Shown: positions 36,203 through 44,871 of the stretch, one piece after another
Layout of the letters: each line of letters begins with the position of its first letter
How positions within the stretch are numbered: position 1 is the stretch's first letter
Notes under the pieces: model-generated
What the model was told of the DNA's origin: nothing
The model's database searches: none
The model's input: the letters and a program-made list of their open reading frames with translations, nothing else
DNA from: Hymenobacter glacieicola
Lineage (GTDB): Bacteria; Bacteroidota; Bacteroidia; Cytophagales; Hymenobacteraceae
DNA: 64,000 nt
Reading direction: 5' to 3'
NCBI RefSeq assembly: GCF_014640315.1
Contig: NZ_BMGS01000005.1
Coordinates: 186,001-250,000 of the forward strand
Translations under genes and position numbers: made by a program

Positions 36203-37219
36203 TCAGGAAAACTGGACGGGCTGCAGTACTTCCGGCAGCTCGGGCGCGGCCTCACCAGCTAAGCGCGCAGCAATAACCTGGGCGTGGTAGCGGCCATTCT
36301 CGATAAACCAGCGACTGGTGTTTAGGCCCCCGCACACGGTGCCGGCCAGGTACACGCCCGGCCGGTTGGTTTCCAGGGTGTCGGCGTCGTGGGTGGGAGT
36401 TAGAGCCGCGTCGGTTTGGCAAGTAATGCCGAGCGCGGCCAGAAAACGGAAGTCGGGGTGGTAGCCCGTCAGGGCGTACACATAAGACGCGGGCAGCGTC
36501 TGGGGGCCCTCCGGCGTCTGGATTTCTACTGTCTCGGGCGTAATGCGCTGCACGCTGGCGTTGAAGTAGACCTTGATGCGGCCTTCCTTGATGCGGTTAA
36601 GCAGGTCGGGCCGAATCCAGTATTTCACCGACTCGCTAATGGCCTCGCCGCGCACGACCATTACCGGGCGGGCTCCGGCCCGCAGCAACTGCAAGGCCGC
36701 TTTAGCCGAGGAGTTTTTAGCCCCGATTATTACCACATCCTGGCCGGTGTGGGCGTAGGGTTCCTTGTAGTAATGAGTCACGTGGGGCAGGTCTTCGCCG
36801 GGCACGTGCAGGTAGTTGGGCACGTCGTAGAAGCCGGTAGCAATAATAACGTAGCGGCAGTTGATGCGGCCTTTCTCCGTGACTACCTCGTAGCGTCCCG
36901 GCTCGCCTTCCAGCCCTACTACTCGCTCATAGAGGCGCAAGTGCAGATTTTCAGCAAATGCTACCCGCCGGTAGTAGTCGAGACCATCTTCCCGCAGGGG
37001 CTTGTAATGGCTGGTTGGGAAGGGGTGGCCCCCAATTTCCAGTAGCTCCGGGGTGGAGAAAAACTCCATGTTGGTAGGGTACCCAATAATGGAATTTACC
37101 AGTGCGCCCTTATCGAGCACGGCGGCCGTGAGCCCGCGCCGCTGCACCTCAATGGCGCAGGCCAGCCCCACCGGTCCGGCCCCAATAACGACGACGTCAA
37201 AAGCAGTTGTTTCAGACAT
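36203..37219 (-). CDS. ypdA: YpdA-family bacillithiol disulfide reductase
   Basis: FAD/NADPH-dependent flavoenzyme, 338 residues from the ATG at 37219. The FAD Rossmann motif VVIGAGPVG is at 11-18, and the NADPH motif VVIIGAKNSSAKAAL at about 168. NSIIGYPTNMEFFSTPELLEIGG and YYKEPYAHTGQDV are YpdA landmarks. It lacks the CxxC of thioredoxin reductase, as expected. It reduces bacillithiol disulfide in low-GC Gram-positives. Bacillithiol is also made in Bacteroidota, so the same role is likely here. The stretch GTVCGGLNTSRWFIENGR near the C-terminus matches the family. Confidence 0.93.
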   Translation of the reverse strand: MSETTAFDVVVIGAGPVGLACAIEVQRRGLTAAVLDKGALVNSIIGYPTNMEFFSTPELLEIGGHPFPTSHYKPLREDGLDYYRRVAFAENLHLRLYERVVGLEGEPGRYEVVTEKGRINCRYVIIATGFYDVPNYLHVPGEDLPHVTHYYKEPYAHTGQDVVIIGAKNSSAKAALQLLRAGARPVMVVRGEAISESVKYWIRPDLLNRIKEGRIKVYFNASVQRITPETVEIQTPEGPQTLPASYVYALTGYHPDFRFLAALGITCQTDAALTPTHDADTLETNRPGVYLAGTVCGGLNTSRWFIENGRYHAQVIAARLAGEAAPELPEVLQPVQFS

Positions 37220-37376
37220 GGTATGTAGTACCAAGAAAGGTGGCTTTCAGTTTTAAGCAGTCCAGTAGAAAAATTGTAACCTAAAAATGGCCCTAAGACG
37301 TAGTTGAGCGTCAACTGCTTACGATGGTTACGGTCCGACGCTGCGCTGGAAGCAAGGTTTACAGACAAATCATAGA

Positions 37377-37407
37377 TTGGGTATACTAAGGGTAAACTAT
37401 ATCTTTG
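37377..37407 (+). promoter_or_regulatory. Bacteroidota-type promoter for the 37447 lipoprotein gene
   Basis: TATCTTTG (37400-37407) exactly fits the -7 consensus TANNTTTG, and TTG at 37377-37379 stands 20 bases upstream as the -33 element. The start codon is 39 bases downstream. Seen in sequence; not tested. Confidence 0.55.
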
Positions 37408-37446
37408 CTTCACATCAACTAATCCATTCTCGTTTTACTGTTATTT

Positions 37447-37935
37447 ATGAAGCGTATTTCTCTTTTGGCTTTGTCGCTGGCCGCCAGCACTTTCTTCGCA
37501 AGCTGCGGCAGTGATGACAAGGAAAACAATCCCTCGCCGAGTAAATCGGCCAGTCAACTGCTGATGGCTAAAAGTTGGAAGCTCACGGCTGAAACTGAAG
37601 CTACTGGCACCGCCGCCCCGGTTAATACCTACGATGATTACGAATCGTACGAGAAAGACAATATTTATAAGTTTCAGGCCAACAACGTCTTCGTTTCAGA
37701 AGAAGGTGCTACCCGCTACAGTTCCTCTGACCCAGCCAGCACCACGGGCGTCTGGGCCCTGTCCGACAACGACAAAAAAGTAGTATATCAGGCGGGCTTC
37801 TTCGGCACGGGCTTGCTGTCGAGCACGCAGAAAGGCGATATTGAAGAGCTGACGGAAACCAAGCTGGTGGTAAAAATGACGGATGCCAGCGGCACGCCCA
37901 CTATCGTTACCCGCCAGACTTTTACAGCGCAGTAA
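37447..37935 (+). CDS. Lipocalin-like lipoprotein of unknown function
   Basis: 162 residues. Lipobox FFASC (Cys at about 20), a short Ser/Asn linker, then a compact beta domain starting LLMAKSWKLTAETEATG. Regularly spaced strands follow (IYKFQANNVFVSEEGATRY, TGVWALSDNDKKVVYQAG, DIEELTETKLVVKMTD, IVTRQTFTAQ), with the W-K-L-T start and W-x-L-S strand typical of lipocalin-like Bacteroidota lipoproteins. Monocistronic with its own promoter and terminator. No ligand can be inferred. Confidence 0.82.
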   Translation: MKRISLLALSLAASTFFASCGSDDKENNPSPSKSASQLLMAKSWKLTAETEATGTAAPVNTYDDYESYEKDNIYKFQANNVFVSEEGATRYSSSDPASTTGVWALSDNDKKVVYQAGFFGTGLLSSTQKGDIEELTETKLVVKMTDASGTPTIVTRQTFTAQ

Positions 37936-37947
37936 TCAAACCCAATT

Positions 37948-37995
37948 AACAGCAAAAAGCGCCGTTCCCGGTTGGGAACGGCGCTTTTTGCTGTT
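37948..37995. terminator. Bidirectional terminator
   Basis: A perfect 22-base stem (37948-37969 with 37974-37995), 4-base loop, A5 and T5 tracts inside the arms, between the convergent lipoprotein and polA genes. Confidence 0.92.
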
Positions 37996-38011
37996 GGTGC
38001 TGAGGAACAGC

Positions 38012-40909
38012 TTAGTGGGCCTGCAGCCAATTGCGGCCAGTGCCAACCTCTACTTCCAGCGGCACGCCGTGGGGTAGAAGCAGAGCGTTGGACATTAGTT
38101 CCTTGATTTTAGGCGTGATGAATTCAACCTCCTCCTGCACGGCGTCAAATACCAGTTCGTCGTGTACCTGTAGAATCATCTTGGTGCCGAGCTTTTCCTG
38201 CACCAGCCACTCATGAATGTTGATCATGGCCTTCTTGATGATGTCGGCAGCGGTGCCCTGGATGGGGGCGTTAATGGCGTTGCGCTCGGTGTAGCCGCGC
38301 AGGGTAGCGTTGCGCGAGTTGATGTCGCGCAGGTAGCGGCGGCGGCCCAGCAGGGTGGTGGCGTACTCCAGCTCCCGGGCTTTGTTGATGCTGTCGTCCA
38401 TGAACTGCTTCACCGACGAAAACTCCTGGAAGTAGGTCTCGATAATGTCGGTGGCTTCCTTGCGGGAAATGCCGATGCGCTGGGCCAGCCCAAAGGCCGA
38501 AATGCCGTAGATGATGCCAAAATTGACGGTCTTGGCCTTGCGGCGCATCTCCCCATCCACCTGGTCCAGGGGCACGTGAAATACCTTGCTGGCGGTGCTG
38601 GTATGAATGTCGAGACCCTGGCGGAAGGCCTCAATCATGGTCTGGTCGCCCGAAAAGTCGGCCATGATGCGCAGCTCCACCTGGGAGTAGTCGGCGGCCA
38701 GCAGTACGTGCTGCTCGTCGCGCGGCACGAAGGCCTTGCGGATTTCCCGGCCTTTTTCCGTCCGGATCGGGATGTTCTGGAGGTTGGGGTTGGTAGAGCT
38801 GAGGCGGCCGGTGGCGGTTACGGCCTGGTTGAAGGAGGTATGCACGCGGCCGTCGGCTTCGCACACCAGCTGGGGTAGGGCCTCAACGTAGGTGGAGCGG
38901 AGCTTGGTAAGCTGGCGGTGTTCCAGAATCAGGCCGGCAATGGGGGCATCGGCCGCGAGCTGGCTCAGGATTTCTTCGCCGGTGGCGTACTGGCCGGTTT
39001 TGGTTTTCTTGATTTTGCCGCCGCCCAGGCCCATTTTGTCAAACAAGACTTCGCCCAACTGCTTCGGGGAGCCAATGTTAAACTCCTGCCCGGCTTCTGA
39101 GAAAATCTGCTTTTCAATGTCCTGAATATAGCCCTGCAGCTCAGCCGAGTATTCGCCCATAGCCGAGGAGTCAATCTTTACGCCCTCGTACTCAATGTCG
39201 GCCAGCACGGGCACCAAGGGGTTTTCTACCTCGTTGAGCAAGTCCAGCAAACCCACTTCCTTCAGCAGGGGCTCGAACACGTGCTTGAGTTGCAGGGTCA
39301 CGTCGGCATCCTCACAAGCATAGTCCGACACCTCGGCGGGGGGTAGGTCGGCCATGGTTTTCTGGTTTTTGCCTTTGGGGCCGATCAGCTCCAGAATGCT
39401 CACGGGCGTGTAGTGCAGGTAGGTTTCGGCCAGCACATCCATGTTGTGGCGCATGTCGGGCTCCAGCAGGTAGTGGGCCAGCATAGTATCGAAAAGCCGG
39501 CCGCGCATCCGCACGCCATAGTGCCGCAGAATAGTAAGGTCGTACTTGATATTCTGCCCCACCTTCACAATATGCTCGGCATCGAAAAACGGCCGGAACT
39601 CATCCACCAAAGCCTGGGCCGCGGCTTGGTCGTCGTGGGGCACGGGCACGTAATAGGCCTCACCGGGCAGCCAGCAGAAGGAGAGGCCTACCAGCCGGGC
39701 CGTCATGGTGTCGAGGCCGGTGGTTTCGGTGTCGAAGCTGACTTCGGTTTGCTGGAGCAGGAACTTGAGCAGGCTCTGGCGCAGCTCGGGCGTGTCGATG
39801 AGGTGGTACTGGTGGGGCACGTCCTGCAACGTCAGGCGCGGCCCGGCCGGCGCCCCGAAGGAGCCGGTTTCGCCTTCTTCGGCGGCAATGCCTACAGCCG
39901 CATCGGCCGAGGAAGCAAACAGGCTGCCCTGCCCTTCGGCCACGCGCGGGCGGCGCGAACCGGCGCGGGGGTTGGCCCGGTCGGGTGTGGCCGCGGTGCC
40001 GGCGGCGCTACCCCCGCCCAGCACCCGGGCCGCCAGCTGCCGGAACTCCAGCTCCTCGAACAGTTGGCGCAGCTGCTCCACGTTGGGCTGCTCCAGGCGC
40101 AAATTTTCCTCGTGAAACTCAATGGGTACATCCAGGTGAATAGTGGCCAGCTCCTTGCTCAGCAGGCCCTGCTCGGCATAGGTGCGCACGTTTTCCTGCT
40201 GCTTGCCCTTGAGCTCATGCACGTTGGCAATCAGGTTTTCCACCGAGCCATACTTCTGAATCAGGGCTTTAGCCGTTTTCTCCCCGATACCCGGAATGCC
40301 CGGAATATTGTCGGAGGCGTCGCCCTGCAAACCCAGAATGTCGATAACCTGCTCGGGCCGCTCAATTTCGAAGCGTTCCAGCACGTGCTTTACGTCGAGC
40401 ACCTCGGCGGCATTGCCCATGAAGGCGGGCCGGTAGATTTTGACGCAGTCCGTCACGAGCTGGCAGTAGTCCTTGTCGGGCGTCATCATAAACACCTCCC
40501 CGAAGCCCTGCTGCTCGGCGCGCTGAGCCAGGGTGCCAATTACGTCATCGGCCTCGAAACCATCCACCATCAGAATGGGAATGTTGAAGGCCTGAATGAT
40601 TTTCTTGATGTAAGGAATGGCCAGCCCGATGTCCTCGGGCATGGCCTGGCGCTGGGCCTTATACTCGGCAAACTGCTCGTGGCGGAAAGTTTTTTTCTGG
40701 GCATCAAAAGCTACCCCAATGTGGGTGGGCTTCTCCTTCTGGAGCACTTCCACCAGGGTGTTGGTAAAACCCAGAATGGCGCCGGTGTTCAGGCCCTTGG
40801 AGTTGACGCGCGGGTTTTTGCTGAAGGCAAAGTGGGCGCGGTAAATCAGGGCAAAGGCGTCGAGCAGGAAAAGCTTGTGGGGCTGGGCGGCGGCAGTGTC
40901 AGGAGTCAT
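38012..40909 (-). CDS. polA: DNA polymerase I
   Basis: Repair and Okazaki-fragment polymerase, 965 residues from the ATG at 40909. Three domains: 5'-3' flap exonuclease (about 1-300; LFLLDAFALIYRAHFAF, ADDVIGTLA, LQGDASDNIPGIPGIGEKTA); 3'-5' proofreading exonuclease (about 370-560; VSFDTETTGLD with the metal Asp/Glu intact, so proofreading is probably active); and family-A polymerase (about 590-965; YSQVELRIMADFSGD, RRKAKTVNFGIIYG, QVHDELVFD). A Gly/Ala/Arg-rich linker (about 310-365) separates the first two. Upstream in-frame sequence before the ATG lacks coding sense. Confidence 0.97.
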   Translation of the reverse strand: MTPDTAAAQPHKLFLLDAFALIYRAHFAFSKNPRVNSKGLNTGAILGFTNTLVEVLQKEKPTHIGVAFDAQKKTFRHEQFAEYKAQRQAMPEDIGLAIPYIKKIIQAFNIPILMVDGFEADDVIGTLAQRAEQQGFGEVFMMTPDKDYCQLVTDCVKIYRPAFMGNAAEVLDVKHVLERFEIERPEQVIDILGLQGDASDNIPGIPGIGEKTAKALIQKYGSVENLIANVHELKGKQQENVRTYAEQGLLSKELATIHLDVPIEFHEENLRLEQPNVEQLRQLFEELEFRQLAARVLGGGSAAGTAATPDRANPRAGSRRPRVAEGQGSLFASSADAAVGIAAEEGETGSFGAPAGPRLTLQDVPHQYHLIDTPELRQSLLKFLLQQTEVSFDTETTGLDTMTARLVGLSFCWLPGEAYYVPVPHDDQAAAQALVDEFRPFFDAEHIVKVGQNIKYDLTILRHYGVRMRGRLFDTMLAHYLLEPDMRHNMDVLAETYLHYTPVSILELIGPKGKNQKTMADLPPAEVSDYACEDADVTLQLKHVFEPLLKEVGLLDLLNEVENPLVPVLADIEYEGVKIDSSAMGEYSAELQGYIQDIEKQIFSEAGQEFNIGSPKQLGEVLFDKMGLGGGKIKKTKTGQYATGEEILSQLAADAPIAGLILEHRQLTKLRSTYVEALPQLVCEADGRVHTSFNQAVTATGRLSSTNPNLQNIPIRTEKGREIRKAFVPRDEQHVLLAADYSQVELRIMADFSGDQTMIEAFRQGLDIHTSTASKVFHVPLDQVDGEMRRKAKTVNFGIIYGISAFGLAQRIGISRKEATDIIETYFQEFSSVKQFMDDSINKARELEYATTLLGRRRYLRDINSRNATLRGYTERNAINAPIQGTAADIIKKAMINIHEWLVQEKLGTKMILQVHDELVFDAVQEEVEFITPKIKELMSNALLLPHGVPLEVEVGTGRNWLQAH

Positions 40910-41019
40910 AGTGGGGCGAAGATACGAGCGGTAGGCAGGGCGAAGTATGTAAACGGGCAGGGGCGCGTCATGTTCAGGTGGAGGCCCCAATGGTTAGCCA
41001 ACGGGCATTATCTTCGGGC

Positions 41020-41661
41020 ATGAACACTACCCATTGGCTGCTGGCTCTTCCGCTGGCTCTGGGCGCTGCTATGGGAGCAGCCCAATCGACTACCCCGGCC
41101 GGGCGGCCGTCTGTGGCGGAGCACAGCCAGCAGGTCTTTGCCTTCCAGCAGAAGCTGAACGCCGAGTACCGGAACCCCGCGGAGTCGCCGCTACCGGCGG
41201 AAGCGCAGAAAAGCTTCACGGGACTGCCATTTTACCCCGTCAACTACGCAGCCTGCGTAGAAGCTCGGTTTGAAGCCGATTCGTTGGGGGCGCCTTTCCA
41301 GATGGTGACCAGCACCGCCCGCCGGCCCCAGTACCGCAAATATGGCGTGCTGCACTTCGCTTTCGAGGGCAAACCGCAGCAGCTGGTGGTGTACCAGAGC
41401 CTGGACCTGCAGCGCAACCCGGAGTACCGCGACTACCTGTTCGTGCCCTTCACTGACCGCACCAATGGGCACGGCAGCTACGGCGGTGGCCGCTACCTGG
41501 ACCTGCGACGGGGCCAGATTCGGCAGGGGAAAATTGTGCTGGACTTCAACCAGGCCTACAATCCCTACTGTGCGTATGGAGGGCAATACTCTTGTCCTGT
41601 ACCGCCCGCCGAAAATCGTCTGCAGATAGCCGTTCAGGCGGGCGTCATGAGCGACCATTAA
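41020..41661 (+). CDS. DUF1684 family protein
   Basis: 213 residues from the ATG at 41020. Signal peptide (LLALPLALGAAMGAAQ), so exported. The DUF1684 (PF07920) signature is complete: FVPFTDRTNGHGSYGGGRYLDL, LDFNQAYNPYCAYGGQYSCP and PPAENRLQIAVQAG, with several conserved Cys, Asp and Tyr residues. The family function is unknown; it is common in Bacteroidota and Actinobacteria and looks enzymatic from its invariant polar core. Divergent from polA with a 110-base gap. Confidence 0.92.
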   Translation: MNTTHWLLALPLALGAAMGAAQSTTPAGRPSVAEHSQQVFAFQQKLNAEYRNPAESPLPAEAQKSFTGLPFYPVNYAACVEARFEADSLGAPFQMVTSTARRPQYRKYGVLHFAFEGKPQQLVVYQSLDLQRNPEYRDYLFVPFTDRTNGHGSYGGGRYLDLRRGQIRQGKIVLDFNQAYNPYCAYGGQYSCPVPPAENRLQIAVQAGVMSDH

Positions 41662-41837
41662 CTGTCTGACGCTTGGCCTATTGCCCCACCAGCTGCTTCA
41701 CGCCGGTAGTGGAGTTGGCGCTAGGTCGGTAACTGGAAGGTTCTGCAGTGCATAAGGTGGCCGTTAGCATAGTTCCCGGTGTGCCTGGGCAGTATGTAAT
41801 TCAACGCCCTACCGCTTGGCCGCGTACACCCTAGCCT

Positions 41838-42434
41838 ATGCGCTACCTCTCCCTCGACCTGGAAACCACCGGCGGCAAGCCCCAGCGCCACCAGATTCTG
41901 GAGCTGGCGGCCGTGGTAGAAGATAGTAAGAAGCTGCTACCCTTGGCGGAACTGCCGGCCTTCCGGCGGGTAGTGCGCCACCCGGAGTACGTAGGCACGG
42001 CTGGGGCGCTGGCCCTGAATGCTCGTTTGCTGGAAGAACTAGCCCGCAAGGAACCCAACCCCGAGCTGTGCACCCCGGAGGAGCTACTACCCCAGCTGCG
42101 GGAGTTTCTGCTGACCCAAGGCTTCAAGCCAGATAAACAGGACTGCGTCACCGTGACCATGGCCGGCAAGAACATTGCCTCCTTTGACCTGGGTTTTCTG
42201 CGCGAGTTACCCGGCTATGTCACCCTGGTGCGGGCGGAGCCGGCCATGCTGGACCCGGCCGCTTTCTACCTCAACTGGCGCAAGGATACCCGCCTGCCCA
42301 CCATGCAAATCTGCAAAGCCCGCGCCGGCTTCGAGGACGACACCGTGGCCCACGAGGCCTTGGCCGACGCCCTGGACGTGGTGCAGCTGCTACGCCCATT
42401 CTATGAGTTACCAGTGTACAAAATGATTCAATGA
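41838..42434 (+). CDS. DnaQ-like 3'-5' exonuclease (DEDDh)
   Basis: 198 residues with one exonuclease domain. Exo I is LSLDLETTGG (DxE), exo II is NIASFDLGFL and exo III is HEALADALDV with the His of the DEDDh class. All four acidic residues and the His are present. No polymerase or other domain is attached, so it is a stand-alone exonuclease or oligoribonuclease-type enzyme; the substrate is not defined. Closed by a strong hairpin. Confidence 0.9.
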   Translation: MRYLSLDLETTGGKPQRHQILELAAVVEDSKKLLPLAELPAFRRVVRHPEYVGTAGALALNARLLEELARKEPNPELCTPEELLPQLREFLLTQGFKPDKQDCVTVTMAGKNIASFDLGFLRELPGYVTLVRAEPAMLDPAAFYLNWRKDTRLPTMQICKARAGFEDDTVAHEALADALDVVQLLRPFYELPVYKMIQ

Positions 42435-42512
42435 TTGAGTGCCTTGATGAGTTGTTCTGTCCTGGCAAGAAGGCAAGCCGCCATCCTTTCTCTCTTTTTC
42501 TAAAGCTTAATA

Positions 42513-42559
42513 ATATAACAAGCCCTTATCCTCGTGCTGAGAATAAGGGCTTGTTATAT
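42513..42559. terminator. Terminator after the exonuclease gene
   Basis: A perfect 17-base stem, atataacaagcccttat (42513-42529) with ataagggcttgttatat (42543-42559), 13-base loop, between convergent genes. Confidence 0.85.
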
Positions 42560-42671
42560 GAGAAGGCGTAGCTTGTTAGTTCGGGAAAGGCTGGTGTCAT
42601 CATGCCTCCTCGCCAGGATAACTGAGTAGGGACTTGAGCACGACCACCTCACCAACTCGCCATTTCACCGC

Positions 42672-43475
42672 TTACCAGTCGCCGGAGGCACCGCCGCCGC
42701 CGGAGCTACCGCCGCCGAAACCGCCGAAACCGCCACCACCCCCACCGCCGCCGAAGCCGCCACCGCCGCCAAACACGCCACGGCCGCCGCTGAAGTCACC
42801 GAAGATAATGGGGGGAATCATGGCGCCGCCAAAGCCGCCACTCCGGCGTCCGCCGCTACCGCCACCGCGGTTACGAAGCAGGATAAACAGGATAAGCGCG
42901 CCAATAACCAACCAGAACGTCCAGCCTGAGCCGCTGGAGTCATCGGCGCGGCGCGGGCGCGGCTGGGTGGTTTGGTCGGCTTTGTATTCGCCTTTGGCCA
43001 GGGCAATCAGCTGATCGGTGGCCCGGTCCAGGCCCGCGTAGTACTGCTCTTCCTTGAAGGCCGGGACAATGGTATTGGAGATGATGCGCTTGGCCAGGGC
43101 ATCGGGAATGGCCCCTTCCAGCCCGTAGCCGGTATGAATGCGGGCCTTGTGCTCCTGCTGGGCAATTAGTACCAGAATGCCGTTGTTGTTGCTTTTCTGG
43201 CCAATGCCCCAGGTTTGGTACAGCTGCTGGGCGTAATCGAAGATGTCGTAGTCGCCGAGGGTAGGCACCGTGACTACGGCAATTTGCGAGGAGGTAGAAT
43301 CGTTATAGGCTACCAGCTTTTGCTCCAGGCGTTGCACTTCCTCGGGGCGCATCATACCCGCCAAATCATTCACAAGGCGGGGAGGGGTAGGGCGGGGCGG
43401 AATGTTTTGCGCCAGGCCGGTTAGGTGTGTCAGCGCCAGCAGCAGGCTAAGCAGCCAAAGGCGGAGCGTAGGCAT
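42672..43475 (-). CDS. TPM-domain membrane protein with glycine-rich tail (YgcG-like)
   Basis: 267 residues from the ATG at 43475. Signal peptide (LWLLSLLLALTHLTGLAQ), TPM domain (about 35-165; VNDLAGMMRPEEVQRLEQKL, IAVVTVPTLGDYDIFDYAQQL, NGILVLIAQQEHKARIHTGYGLEGAIPD), one transmembrane helix (WTFWLVIGALILFILL, about 187-203) and a long Gly/Phe/Ser-rich tail ending GDW. This order is the YgcG pattern. TPM was first described as a phosphatase-like domain in plants and acts in photosystem II repair there; the bacterial role is unclear. The last gene of the lemA-TPM-TPM run. Confidence 0.92.
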   Translation of the reverse strand: MPTLRLWLLSLLLALTHLTGLAQNIPPRPTPPRLVNDLAGMMRPEEVQRLEQKLVAYNDSTSSQIAVVTVPTLGDYDIFDYAQQLYQTWGIGQKSNNNGILVLIAQQEHKARIHTGYGLEGAIPDALAKRIISNTIVPAFKEEQYYAGLDRATDQLIALAKGEYKADQTTQPRPRRADDSSGSGWTFWLVIGALILFILLRNRGGGSGGRRSGGFGGAMIPPIIFGDFSGGRGVFGGGGGFGGGGGGGGFGGFGGGSSGGGGASGDW

Positions 43476-43504
43476 GGGGTAAGAGAAAGAAGGTAGCATC
43501 GACC

Positions 43505-43960
43505 TCATGCGCGCGGGGGCGGAGTGCCGCCAAACGAGATGGAGTCGTCGAGTTCATTTTGGTCGGTGGCGGCATTGTAGGGAAAGTAGCGGCGGAGTTG
43601 TTCTCCTACCAGCTGAATGCCCTGCTCAAGTCCCGTCACATATTTCTCGGATCGGAAGTGTTGCAACACATTTTCCTTGGCCATTTCCCAGAAGTCGTCG
43701 GGAACGGCCGCGTTAATGCCCGCGTCGCCAATGATGGCAAACTGCCGGCTCTGCCAGGCCAGGTAAAACAGCACGCCATTGCGTTGGGCCGTGCGATGCA
43801 TGCCCAGTTCGGCAAAAACCTGCGCGGCTCGGTCCAGAGGCTCAGGGGTAGGGCAGGTGTCTTCCAGGTGCACCCGGATTTCGCCGGAGGTGCGCAGCTC
43901 CGCCTGCCGGATGGCAGCTACCAGGGCGGCTTCCTGCTCGGGGGTGAGAGGATTGGTCAT
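43505..43960 (-). CDS. Small TPM-domain protein
   Basis: 151 residues from the ATG at 43960, nearly all one TPM domain (LTPEQEAALVAAIRQAELRTSGEIRVHLED; FYLAWQSRQFAIIGDAGINAAVPDDFWE), with no signal peptide or membrane helix and an acidic Pro-ending tail. Bacteria often carry a soluble TPM gene, a membrane TPM gene and lemA side by side, exactly as here. It lies 29 bases before the membrane TPM gene. Biochemical role unknown. Confidence 0.9.
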   Translation of the reverse strand: MTNPLTPEQEAALVAAIRQAELRTSGEIRVHLEDTCPTPEPLDRAAQVFAELGMHRTAQRNGVLFYLAWQSRQFAIIGDAGINAAVPDDFWEMAKENVLQHFRSEKYVTGLEQGIQLVGEQLRRYFPYNAATDQNELDDSISFGGTPPPRA

Positions 43961-43969
43961 GAGATGATA

Positions 43970-44065
43970 GGGTCTTAGGGCCTTAAGACCTTGGAACCTT
44001 GGTTTTGTCCGGCGTAATCCTGCCAGTACAGCAACCAACCCCCAAGCTCCTAAGGCCCCAGCCTC
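43970..44065. repeat. Imperfect inverted repeat between lemA and TPM gene (cassette D)
   Basis: Left arm 43970-44004 (gggccttaagaccttgg core) and right arm 44034-44065 (caagctcctaaggcccc) pair imperfectly. The left arm is itself near-palindromic. It lies within the presumed operon, so it would form a hairpin in the shared transcript. Confidence 0.5.
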
Positions 44066-44068
44066 TAA

Positions 44069-44647
44069 TTAAAACTGAACGGTAGGCGCTTTCTGCGAGG
44101 CAGCATCGGCCTCGAAATACGGCTTCTCCTTGAAGCCGAACATGCCGGCAAACAGGTTGTTGGGGAAGCTTTTCACGTAGCCGTTGTAGTCGTTGGTGAC
44201 CGTGTTGAACTTGTTGCGCTCCACGTTGATGCGGTTTTCCGTACCCTCAATCTGGGCCTGCAACTCCTGGAAGTTGGCGTTGGCTTTCAGCTCCGGATAA
44301 TTTTCCGATACGGCCAGCAAACGGCCTAATCCGCTGCTCAGCTGGCTTTGGGCTTCCTGGAAGCGCTGAATGTTTTCGGGCGTCAGCTGGTCGGCGTTCA
44401 GCTGCACGCTCGAAGCCTTGGCGCGGGCATTTACTACGTCCGTCAGGGTTGACTTTTCGAAGTTGGCAGCACCTTTCACGGTGTTTACCAGGTTCGGAAT
44501 CAGGTCGGAGCGGCGCTGATAGGCGCTTTGCACGTTGGCCCACTGGGCTTTCACGGCCTGGTCCTTGGATACCATGGAGTTATAGCCGCACGAGGACTGC
44601 GAGAGCAGCAGCACGAGGCCAGCAAAATAGAGCAGAAAGCGTTTCAT
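44069..44647 (-). CDS. lemA: LemA family protein
   Basis: 192 residues. N-terminal signal or anchor with a possible lipobox (LLLSQSSC, Cys about 20), then the LemA helical bundle: QWANVQSAYQRRSDLIPNLVNTVKG is the conserved first helix, VSENYPELKANANFQELQ the second signature, NRINVERNKFNTVTNDYNGYVKSFPNNLFAGMFGF the last. The first gene of the lemA-TPM-TPM run. LemA proteins are membrane-attached helical bundles of unclear function. Confidence 0.94.
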   Translation of the reverse strand: MKRFLLYFAGLVLLLSQSSCGYNSMVSKDQAVKAQWANVQSAYQRRSDLIPNLVNTVKGAANFEKSTLTDVVNARAKASSVQLNADQLTPENIQRFQEAQSQLSSGLGRLLAVSENYPELKANANFQELQAQIEGTENRINVERNKFNTVTNDYNGYVKSFPNNLFAGMFGFKEKPYFEADAASQKAPTVQF

Positions 44648-44871
44648 GATTGGTTGGGAGAGGTGAAAAATAAGGGAGTAAGGGAGTGAAAGAGGCCGAC
44701 GGAAAATCGGGGCGGAAGCATTTCAGGCATTTCCCGAAACCTATTCCGCCTTTCCGCGCTTCACCTTTTCGTCGCAGCAAAGTACGAATTCAAGCCACTG
44801 CGGTTGTGATAGGTGCTGCTCCCGGTTGATTCCGTATTTTGCGCTTCGGTGCTTCCCGATTTCTCTCTCGC

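Noticed and set aside
39413..41023. A 536-codon plus-strand open frame opposite polA
   Set aside because: It mirrors the polA reading frame on the other strand, has low-complexity His/Gly/Val composition, and polA itself has all family motifs.
42700..42800. Short tandem ccgccg-type repeat as a CRISPR or microsatellite
   Set aside because: It encodes the Gly-rich tail of the YgcG-like TPM protein; the periodicity is codon-based.
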